From the NCBI RefSeq assembly GCF_905220365.1, contig NC_061146.1:4281538-4345537 (forward strand): a stretch of DNA of 64,000 bases, given 5' to 3'. The position numbers were made by a program, and so were the translations under genes. This document shows, piece after piece, positions 29,924-41,868 of the stretch (positions within the stretch are counted from its first letter, which is position 1; each line of letters begins with the position of its first letter). Under the pieces are notes generated by a model, which searched no databases, was not told the origin of the DNA, and worked only from the letters and a program-made list of their open reading frames with translations. This stretch comes from Vanessa cardui. Lineage: Eukaryota; Arthropoda; Insecta; Lepidoptera; Nymphalidae.

Positions 29924-32582
29924 AATATAATATAACATTATTTGTATTATTTAATACTATGTAACTCGTTTAAAGTACTTCGATTTCCTAATTACTCTGC
30001 ACTTATGCACTACACTATTCTTGATAACTTACTATTATTTAAAATGCAACACTATTCCACTTAATTAATTAAGCCACTGTTTCACAAATCCATAATTAAT
30101 AACATAGATTCACAAATTAAGTATATTTTTAGAACCAGAAGTAGGAAGTAGGTTAATCTCTAAAACAATTATCCTTAATTTAAAATAACAATCAATCTAC
30201 CACAATAGAAAAACATTTAGTCAATATACAACACAAATAACCATCAATAATCACATTACACCGTAATAACTATATTCGCGATCTCAATGTGTCAACCATG
30301 AATCTCCCGCCTTTTCTTTTTTTTTAAAAAAGGAAAGTTGTGTAACTTGACGCAGTGTTGCTTGTTTATTCCAACAATATGTATAATATATAGTATATTC
30401 GTCTTAAATGCTCACGTGATTCGAATATATAATAATAATAATAGATAAATAACTCGAATTGTTTGTTTCAATTATCGTTTAATAATTAGGGATGGCAATG
30501 AAATACAACATCATATGTATTTATTATTTATTTAATACATAACTACAGAGAATCATCACTGCGGCCACCGAGCGGTGCCGCACGCCGTCACGGGCTCTCC
30601 CAAGTTTTTGGTACACTTAAATCAATTAAACGACACAAAATAATTATAAATCATACACTTATCGCGAGCTAGAGCTGGTGGACATTGAGGCGACGTTGGG
30701 AAAAATCCACTAAAAGAAAAAATATATATATTTGGGTCTTATATTAAAACATAATTTTCACCGATAAGATCACTACTAAGAGATATGAGGCGTTATATAA
30801 ATACATACACTTAAATTCAATACCCAATAACAATGTATAAATTTCTTAGTTCAAAAATACCATATTTAATTCGGTGGCATAAAGTGGTAAAAAGCAATAT
30901 TCCCAACGTAACTTAAAAATAAAGTTTAACAATGAAATAACTTGTATTTATCACAAGAGTCTAAATATAAAACGCGACGATGTCCACTAACGTTATCATT
31001 TATTTAAAAAAAAAAAAGGGAAACAATTTTGTGTCATTAATTTAAATCCGAAAAAGCGATCCGCTGTAAACATCATTGATTACACATGATCATATTGTTA
31101 CCACGACGATATTCACTTGTCATCACTTTAAACGCATACAATAAACACCACGCGTATTCATGAACTCCCAGACCTCGAGGCGTAGCCCATGAGGCTGAAA
31201 AAGATTAAAATTAAAAAAAAAAGAGAAAAAATAATCGACCAGCCGAAGTTTAAATTAAAACTAAAAACAACGAGCGAACAAACATCGTATCATAACTTAC
31301 AATCAAACACTATATTACACTGTTCTCCTTCATAATATACCGAGTGAGTCATTAAACCATAAATACATATATACTTACTTATATTCACTTTAACATCATA
31401 CATAAAATATATAATCTAGAAAGAGTTGGATAGATTACATAGGGTTCTCATTTAAGCCCGGATGGGCCTTTACAGCACGGATGTCATTTAGTGACAAAAT
31501 TTGAACCGAGTTTAATTAATAGTAATTAAACTTCATTTCGATTTAATTTACTTGTAAACTATTTTGACGTTAAAGTAAAATATAAGTAGGCTGTATAGAC
31601 TTGGGCCTAAAGATTTTAAACATATTTTCTACAAGCAAACCTTTTTGGGAGATTTATTACATTTATAATAATCATTCGTTTGAAAATTAATAGAATGATT
31701 ATTATTTTGTATTGTATCCCCCAAAATGGTCTTAGACAAATATATTAAAAACAAATTCAAATCCCGGTTTAAATACGACGTTAAAAAAATCATAATTCTT
31801 TAAAATCTTAATGAGGTTGATTCAATCATTACCAATAGAATAGATTACAAAATCTAGTCAATTACATTTGGACCGATGGTAAATAAATTAAAGATATCGT
31901 ACATGATTCAAAATTAATATTTTTTGTTTCACAACACTATATTTCATTTACTGTTTATTTTTTATAAATTCAACGCAACAGATAAAAAACCTCATATACA
32001 ATTTTCAATGTTTTTCTTCACAGACGAAAGATTTTATCAGTTTTCGTTTTAGTATAATAGAATTTGAGTTTTGTCTCCTTGTGTTAAGGTTGTTTTTATT
32101 ATGACATTCAGGGTATAAATATCCAGTCTTAATGGGTTTAAGCGTAATGATACCTGACTGGGTGGTTGTCTGGGCCTTAGGAATTAGGGATGTATTCTAT
32201 ATAAACTCACACAATTTGTATTACATATTATTTAGTTTATTACTTTACTAAAAAAAGTTTCGAAATTGACATTTATTTTTAAATTAAAAGAACGCTATTA
32301 TTCTTTCGGGCTGAATGGGTCTATAATTTGCATCATAGCTATTTTAAGTTTCAAGATTAAAAAAAAAATACTTTTACAGGATTTTTCTTTCAATTAACAG
32401 TAAATACATTAATCATTTAAGCAGTAGTTGGATCGAATTAAACTAAACCTAATCAATTTCAGAATGGTCACAGATAAAAAATAAAACAGATGATATAAAA
32501 AACAATAACAAAGTTCAATTTCATTGTAAAAATGACATATACGACCTTCATTATCAATAGAATACATCCCGATTTAAATAAT
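29924..32582. other. Convergent spacer between protease homolog and Pds5
   Basis: This should carry the Pds5 3' UTR, on the minus strand. Most of it is plain AT-rich sequence. A GC-richer block at about 30550-30605, with a nearby minus-strand TTTTCTTTTAG acceptor-like motif at about 30714-30724, could be an untranslated or alternative terminal exon, but no supported reading was found. Confidence 0.45.
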
Positions 32583-32684
32583 TCAGTCATTGATGACGCG
32601 TTTCGCTTGAGGCTCCTCCAGCTCCGTTTCTGGTGGCTGTTCGATTCCAGGCAATATTATCTGCGTGTCCGACGCCTCTGATGG
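32583..32684 (-). CDS. Pds5: Pds5 terminal exon
   Basis: After TTTACAG it reads PSEASDTQIILPGIEQPPET, then ELEEPQAKRVIND and TGA at 32585-32583. This is an acidic, low-complexity tail ending in a basic-acidic cluster, typical for Pds5 C-termini. The phase continues from the micro-exon. Confidence 0.82.
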   Translation of the reverse strand, partial: PSEASDTQIILPGIEQPPETELEEPQAKRVIND

Positions 32685-35600
32685 CTGTAAATAACAATAA
32701 TATATTATTTAAACATACAATTTGCAACGAGACTTGAGTAACAATACATATTAAAAAATCATAATTCAAACGTGACAGTTTTAAACTCCTTACAATATTA
32801 ATATTTATTTTGTAGAGACAGTTCTAGACATATTGTTGTCTTTATCTAACATGCGAAATTAGAAGCAAATAAAAAAATACAACGTGAATTGTTCGTGTTT
32901 AATAATGACCTATATTTAATTTCTCCGGCATGCAAATTCAAACCCTATACGGTAATTAACAGTTGATAAATCACATTGATCTTTGGTATATAATTAACTT
33001 ATCGCACCGTTTCGAAACATGCAATTAAAATCATTTTTTCACAAACATTAAAAGACAAAGCAAATTATATATTGTATCCTGTCTACGAATCACAGATTTA
33101 ATATAACTACAATACTACCAAAACCATTCGCTTCTGCTATAAATTATCAAAACCGATTTCAACAAAACCGTAACAAAATAATTAATATGAAATACAAAAA
33201 AAAAAACAAATCAAATTGTTTTTCTTTTTTATTATTTGTATAATGGCAATGGTAGTTTTCCAAATGCTAACATAAACACAACGCTAAATAATTCAAAAAT
33301 AAAACAGCAATTTACATTATTTCTTTTCTCTTCGCCAAATAAACTACACGCTATAAAAATTAAAAAAATAATCAAATCGATGCATTATCTATTAAGTCAT
33401 TTGTTTCTTTTCGTAAATAATTTCGTATAAATTGCATATAATGATGTAGCGTGTTTACCTTAGCATCGATACTTCCAGATCGGCCAACGACAGGCTGAAA
33501 TGAAATTAGAGATATATAATGGGCATCGTACAACGCCCTTAGCTCGAGACCTTACTTGTATCGCTTAAATCAAACCACCACCCATATATTATGAAATATA
33601 ACTAGCGACCCGCCTCGCCTGATACTACACTATTACATCACATTAGAAACTTATAAAAATATCAGTGTTTATTTACTATATTGTCCATGTATTATATACA
33701 ATATCAAGGTAGTCTGGAAGAAATGGTTAATAAGCCATAAGGCCGCCTTTTGTTTCACCATTCGTTTATTCGTTTGTATATTCTGTAATCGTTTGTGATT
33801 GTAATTTTGGTGTACAAAAAAGTGTTAAATAAATAAATATACAAAAACCTTTCTCTTGAATCACTCTATCTATCAAAGAAATCCGCATCAAAATCTGTCG
33901 CGTAATTTTAAAGATCTAAGCGTATATATGAACAGGCAGCGATAAGCGACTTTGTTTTATACTATGTAAAGATAGTAGAGATATTAACTGTTGCTTCTCT
34001 ACATATATACTGTAATGTTTTGTATGTACGGAAAAATATTAATGACTTTATGAAAAAATGTGATTCTTATAGCATTGTCACAAGGAACAAACACAATCTT
34101 GTTACTCCTGTTACTAGACTGGATAGTCAGTAAATGTTCTGTCGGCCAATGTATATGGTTCTATAACATGATCCCGAAAGCGTTCAAAATGATTTATTGC
34201 CAAAGGTTTTTTTAATTTGAGTTTTCGTTAAATATTTAACTGTCTAATTCCCAGAGCTTGTCTCTAGAGCGTGTACATCTACTTTTATGGCTCGGACATC
34301 AGTAAAGCAAGAATGAATAAGTGAAACAAGGATAGATCTTATGGGTTTTTTACAATACATTTCCTATCCTATAATACATTCTTGGATGAAAAAATAAAGG
34401 GTTTTTTTGTGATATGTTAATAGCCTATTTCAATGAAAGTAGGAAAAAGATTTGCTAATAACTCAGCTATATTGCGCACTACTAGGATGTAGTTGATGAT
34501 TAATATATATTTATTTATAATACAACACCATTACACTTAATTACTTATTCCTGCTTTAAATTTATTTCTAAAATTCCGATAGCAATTTTCAATTTTTTAA
34601 CGTTAAAAACGCCATATTTTTCGCATTTTTTTTAAATGAAAAATTACTTCATTTGATACATGACCTCGTGACTAATTCTCTCGAATGAAAATAGAAAACG
34701 TATTCATTTTTCTAACGAAAAACATAAATTACGAGAATACGAATATATTGTTTTCTCCAACAATGATTTTTAACAATATATTGACTTTGTCAAGGAAAGA
34801 GTAACCATTGACCCTTTTGGCATAACAACAGAGATTTTTGACAAAATGTTGAAAGGCGGGCGGACAAATGATGATAGACACCAGCGCGGAAAGAAACACT
34901 AACTACCAGCTATTACAACTAAGTTATTATGACCCTTGTGCCTGTATTACACTATCAGAATCACCCTTCATAACGGCGCACAAACATACTAAGTATTGCC
35001 GCCTGGCAGCGGAATAAAGGAAGAGTGTCTGGACGCAGGTGTGCTTGCACAAAGCCCTAACACAAAGTATCAACTTCTTTGTACCCACGGTACATGCATT
35101 TAAAATGACATAATTATCGATTGAGTAGTTAATTCGTACAAACCTAAAAAATAAACTCTGATGTCGACGAGATCTATAAGCAACTTTTTAATCTTTTGTA
35201 GTCAATCTAAGCACCACAATAATTTTTTTTTCTATACTAATATTATAAATACGTATGTCCTTTGTCTTTCTGTTACTCTGATTCTTTTTCTAGGTCAATG
35301 AACCGAATTCAATGGAATACGGTATAAAGTTAGCTTGAACTTGGTCATAGGCTACATTTTTAAATTTTTTTAAACCTACCAAAAACCACTAAAACGCGAG
35401 TGAATCTAGTATTGACTATATAATTTTATATTCGGTAATGAAACAGATAACTTCGAAAAGTCAAGAGAGTGAATCGTATAATCGAACTCAAATAATAAAG
35501 ACTTTACTATTCTGTTTCTTAATAACTAACTGACTGATTAAGATTGCAAAATAATCGATTGATTCTTTTCACACAGTGAATGCTAAGCGGGCGAAGGTAA

Positions 35601-36218
35601 TTCAGCTAGTTACGCGTCCGTGATATACTTTTTCATGTTCCTAATAATGAATAGACGAAAGTTCCCAATCGAGAGAGTGTAGACAGCGAAGTGAGTAGCG
35701 AGTGCGTGTCCTGATATATTGTTTCATGTTCCTACTACGGGATAAAAGTTCCCGATCGAGAGAGTGGAGACAGCGAAGTGAGTAGTCGCGGGTGTCGTCG
35801 CTCACCTCCACGTCGTTGGCGTTGTCGAGCGCGTCGGCGGGCCGGCCGCGCTTGCGCGCGCGCGCCGCCGCCTCGGGCGCGCCCGCCGGCCGCTTGGGCT
35901 GGAACTGACACGCGCACGGTTACTCATCTACTCATCGCTGCAGCGGCGACGGTGATAATAATTATAAATGTACACAATTTTGTTATCTAAACACAATGCT
36001 CATTATCTAAATCTAAGGTTATTACATTGGCATCCTTTGTATTTGACCTCTGACTCTAAACCTAATATAAATTGTGATATTAGAGTCAGCGATTCCTCAA
36101 GAATAAATTGCACACTAGATTTTTTAGAAACGGAATGCTTTTAAAAGTGTTGTAAAAAAAAAAGTTTATATAAAAATAAGTGAAGAGAGAAAAAAAAAAA
36201 ATCTAATCTACTTAAAAA

Positions 36219-36263
<45 letters not shown>

Positions 36264-39200
36264 TGTGTGTGTGTGCGTGCGCGCGTGAGTGCGTGCGTGA
36301 GTGCGTGCGTATGTGTGTGTGTGTGTGTGCGTGTGTGTGCGTGCGCGCGTGAGTGCGTGCGTGAGTGCGTGCGTATGTGTGTGTTTGTGTGTGCGTGTGT
36401 GTGCGTGTGTGTTCGTGTGTGCGTGCGCGCGTGAGTGCGTGCGTATGTGTGTGTGAACGTATGCTTATGAAGGCGGCAGACTGCGGGCAGGGCGCGCGTC
36501 GGCGAGGCGTCTCACCTGCAGCTCGGGCGGCAGGAAGACGCGCGTGTTGACGAAGAAGTCGGGCTGCGGCGCGAAGTACATGGTGGGGATGCGCGCGTCG
36601 GACGGGAAGTCGCGCAGCTCGAAGCTCGTGGAGCGCGCCCAGATCACCGACATCGCCAGGTCGCACGTCGCCCACAGCTTCTGCGGGGGGACGGGGGGGG
36701 GGGGAGGGCATGTCATTACAAGTGACGTACAAAGTATAATCGTAAAGAATATATAACGTACATAATTAAACGCGTCGTCCGTTTCATTTAACGCGTCCTT
36801 GTGGTTCTTCATTCGCTCCACGAGGCTCTTGTAGAAGCCGTAGCAGTAGAAATCGTTGCGGGTTATTAGGGGCTCCAGCACGAACCAGAGACACTGTTTT
36901 ATCACCTGGAAATTAAAATCATATTTAGTATATAGCATAAGATGAGACAATAGTAAGATTAGGCGCTTAGGCGTGCCTTGGATAAAATAAGGCTATACTT
37001 TATAGCTCTTAGTCTTTATAACAAACATAAAAGCAAAATTCTTAATGTTGTTATGTTGTATCTCGGCTTATCTCTTCTATAATATGCATGACTTATACAA
37101 GTAATCACTACTAAGCAATAATATGATAATTTTGACTAATTACCACTAAGATGGCCAAGCTTACACTGTATCTTTCAAATCAATTAATCTTGATTGATTT
37201 ATAAATGTCACATGCAGAGCCAGTGCATATTAAAATGAAATGATACATACCTTAAGCTGTGCTACGTTATCGTAGGCGGTAAATCCTGGATCATGAGCCA
37301 GCACCGGCACCGCGAATACCATCATGTAATCCGGTAGGATGTGTGGCAATTGGCTCACTGCTCGTTCAACTAGAACGATCAACAAATATTATAAGAAAAA
37401 ACGTTTCCATAGATCCACTTTTAAAATGCAATTAGAGATTTTTAATGTTTCCATAGATCCACTTTTAAAATGAAATTAGAGATTTTTTCAAGATTGTAGT
37501 TTGGAATATATTTATCATTTCTGCATTATTTGTAAATTATATGATCGCAGTGAGTTTATATATCTATATGACGTTTATATACTACTAGACCATATTTGCT
37601 CTTATATAAAACTAATTTTTGTGTTTATCCCTTTTGGTACCTTTTTAGTTTTTGTTTGTGGTAAAGTTATCACCTATATTAGAGGCAAAACTGTTTGTCT
37701 TTATTTTTTATATATTTATGTACAGTACGACACAACTTAGATGTCGCATCGGCAAAATTCGTAAAGCCGATCACATCCGAATTAAGCACGCTATCCCAAA
37801 TTATCAATATTTATTTCTCATGCGAATATGGTCTTTGCACAAACGTAATAACTTGTAATATCATATGACCTAATATATTCGTCGATTTACATGCACTTGC
37901 TTTTTCTGACGCGTGAATCCATAGCGGGAGCTATTTGTATTGGTCGTGTAAATCGACAACAATCGGTTAGTGTCGTAGTAACGCAAGTCTATGGTTATGG
38001 TTACCTTTGGTGCCGATGGTGATGTTGCGCACGTACTCGCGGCGCCGCACGACGTCGGCCAGCATGTACTGGCGGATGAGGCCGCGGATGCGCCGGTCGG
38101 GCTCGCGCCCCGCCAGCGCGTACATGCCCATGAAGTCCAGCGGCAGGCACTTGTTGGGGATGCCCTGCGCACCAACGACAACACATTAATCACATACTGG
38201 ACTCAGTGTGGTATTGTCAGGTATTTTAAACCTTATTTTTCACCACAGGTGTAATCCTACTATGTTACATTTAATTCAAATCCGACCACCAAACGACAAC
38301 TCATTAATCACATACTGGTATACACAGTGTGGTATTGTCAGATATTTTAAACCTTATTTTTCACCACAGCTGTAATCCTATGTTACATTTTATTAAAATC
38401 TACATCTCTTAATTTATCTCTCGCATAGACCGAGATGGCCCAGTGGTTAGAGCGCGTGCATCTTAACCGATGATTGCGGGTTCAAATCCAGGCGAGCACC
38501 ACTAAATATTCATGAGCTTAATTTGTGTTTATAATTAATCTCGTGCTCGACGGTGAAGGAAAAAATCGTGAGGAAAATTTGATAGAAATTCTGCTATGTG
38601 TGTATTTCACCAACTCGCATTGATGTAATATGTTCCATACCTTCTCCTCAAAGGGAGAGGAAATTTACAGGCTGCTGCTGTTGTTATTGTTGTTGTTGTA
38701 TCTTATGCGTTTTTACATTGGTCACAATGCAACTTAATTATTAAAAGCATTAAATGATTACCTTTGATAAACCTTTATGTAATTTCGCCGCAAAACCTTC
38801 TCTGACTTGTGGTACTTCATCCTATAACAAAACAAATCGTCATAAGCAAACACTGATACCGAGATATTAACACATCCAACCCTTAAATTTCAATACATGT
38901 AGCGAATATTTATTTTTAAACCAGCCCCAATAATTCCTTTTCTCAATACATAATATGACAGTTTGTCTTTTACAATTTTCTTGACATTTGTTGGATTTTG
39001 CAAACACTGACACTTCTACCTACAACACATCCAACCCTTAGATTTCTCATATCCAGTGAATAATATTTATTTTTAAAACCAGCCCCAATTTATTTTTCTC
39101 AATACATAATATAAACCGACAGTTGGTCGATTATATTTTTCTTCAAAGTTGACATTTGTTTAATTATTGTAGTGTGAAATGGGTGTCGTGAGTGCTTTAC

Positions 39201-41816
39201 TCGAGATGGCCCAGTAGTTAGAACGTGCATCTTAACCGATGATTGCGGGCTCAAACCCAGGCAAGCACCGCTGATTCATGTGCTTAATTTGTTTTTATAA
39301 TTCATTTCGTGCTCAGCGGTGAAGGAAAACATCGTGAGGCAAACCTGCATGTGACAAATTTCATATAAATTCTGCCACTTGACGACCTCCATGGTCGAGT
39401 GGTGTGTACACCGGTTTTCATGGGTACGCCACTCTGAGGTCCCGGGTTCGATTCCCGGCCGAGTCGATGTAGATTACCATTAGTTTTCTATGTTGTCTTG
39501 GGTCTGGGTGTTTGTGGTACCGTCGTAAATTCTGATTTCCATAACACAAGTGCTTCAGCTACTTACATTGGGATCAGAGTAACGTATGTGATGTTGTCTC
39601 ATATTTATATTTATATTTACATGTGTATTCCACCAACCCGCATTAGAACAGCATGGTGGAATATGTTCCAAACCTCCTCAAAAGGGAGAGGAGGCCTTTA
39701 GCCCAGCAGTGGGAATTTACAGGCTGTTGTTGTTGAGTGCTTTACTCACCACCATGAGATGCGAGAGGTTGTAGAACTGGTCGGCGGTGAACTGGTCGCC
39801 GACGCCCTTCTGCTCGCAGATCTTGAGCATGGCGGCGCCTGCGGCAAGCCGAAGGTGGGCCATCTCCGCCTTGGACACCTGCTTTTGCTGGGAACATGAT
39901 TCAGCGGCTTGTGATGTTGGGGATTATTGTGTTCAATACAAGCCACCACCGAACTATTGTCGTGACGCTTCGGATAACTCTATTGGCTATAACCTCATTT
40001 TTTCTAAATTACAAGAATAATTTCAATCCCATGACTATGAAATATTTATATAGATTATATATTTCCAATATTCCAACCAAAGTAAGAGTAAAGATGAACA
40101 AACAATTTTAACACTGAGTTGATACAACATAGTTCGAGACCTTGATTAATCTATGATATTATTTCGAGCAAAAGTTACCTTAGTAATATCAGTCAAGTTT
40201 TTATCAATAACTATAATCTGTAATAAGAATCTTTAAGAGTTTATTTATAACTTCATCTTCTTTGATTGGTATAGGAAATGTAGTGGTTAGTTTGATAAAC
40301 TTTTTTCTTTTGTTTGTCAAAGGCGAAAAGAATGGAATCATACATAAAACTTAAAGTACCTGTAATAAGTCTCCTTTATGGACAATGAAAGCATTGAGCA
40401 TCCTAAACGTCTTCTGTGCAGATAATTCGTCCTTCTTCAATCCCAGCAGCCAGCGGGCCATGCACTTGAGTCCCTCTAGCTTGCAACGAGTTTCCTCCGG
40501 TAGTTCCTCCTCCGGGCACCAATCGTTATCCGGCGCGTTGGGGCCACCCCCACCCTCGCGTACTAGCAACTCTTTTACTATCTATTGAAATAATAAAAAA
40601 AATGTATTAATAAAATAAATTTACAGAAATATATTCTATAATAAAATAGTACATATAGGAATGTAAGTAGCCCTGTGGTCCGAGTAAAGATAACTAAATA
40701 ACTTTGACTTTGAATTCATGACATTATTGGTCGAAATCTATTTAGTCTGTGCTGTTCACGACAAAAGAGCGTTTTGAATGACGTCATATCTTTGTTAATT
40801 ACTTAATTGGGAACAGTGTTATATCATAAATAAAATTGTATTAAATAAAGTGGAAGTCGTCACCGACAAATAAGTGTCTATATAAGTATAGCGGGTCATA
40901 AGATACAGTCTGGTAATAGACAGACCGCGGACTACGACCAAGGCTTAGCAATCCCAAGGCTTAGGGTCCCATTTCATACATTTAGATACGGAACTCTACA
41001 AAACAGATTATAGATTATAACATAGGAGACCTATTAGCGAACCCGCATGTACAACTCGTACGAATCAACTGTGCACTTCTCTGGAATGCGACCCCTCTCC
41101 CGCTACCCCGTAGTCGCCGTAAGCGCTCAGTAGCGATAGCATCTTTGTTAATAAATACAAAAATGATCTTAGACTATGAAAAATGTCACCGCAATGAAAA
41201 ACCTAGCGTTCTCTTGCCGTTTTTTTATTGTTAAGCTGTAATATCATATCGGTCCATATGTATCTATTTAATTATATAGTATTATAAGGCCTTATCATAA
41301 GAACGACCCTTTATCAACATAAAAAAAATTATATATTTTTATATAATTCTCATTTTTTTTTGCAATCAGTATCGTTCTAATGACGTCACAGAGCGAGGTG
41401 CACAGTTAATTCCTACGAGTTGTAACATGTAATTTACAGGTTTGTTTAGTTTTACTTCACTATTTGAGTAAGCTGTATTAAGTCATAGATCAGCATGTAA
41501 ATACTAGTCAGTTACTCAGTACCTTTCTGGAGACGATGTTCTTGATGTGCACGGGGAAGTTGTCGGGCAGGTTGTGCGCGATGTGGCCGAGCGTGACGAT
41601 GGCGGTGCGGTAGTGCTCCGAGTGCGGGCTCAGCGTGCTCTTCAGCGTGTCCAGGATCTCCGTGAAGATCTGCGACCGCTGCTCCGGGACGTTCACGAAC
41701 AGACATCTGGAAGGGAACGACTCTGGTAATATAGGCTATTCGACAATGCGACAAATAAATTGTGAATTATTTTAATCAGTGTATATTATGAGTTTAAAAT
41801 GAGGTTATATACTAAC

Positions 41817-41868
<52 letters not shown>

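Noticed and set aside
36208..36732. 174-residue minus-strand open frame rich in His-Thr repeats
   Set aside because: It is the translation of the GT/GC microsatellite running out of frame into a Pds5 exon.
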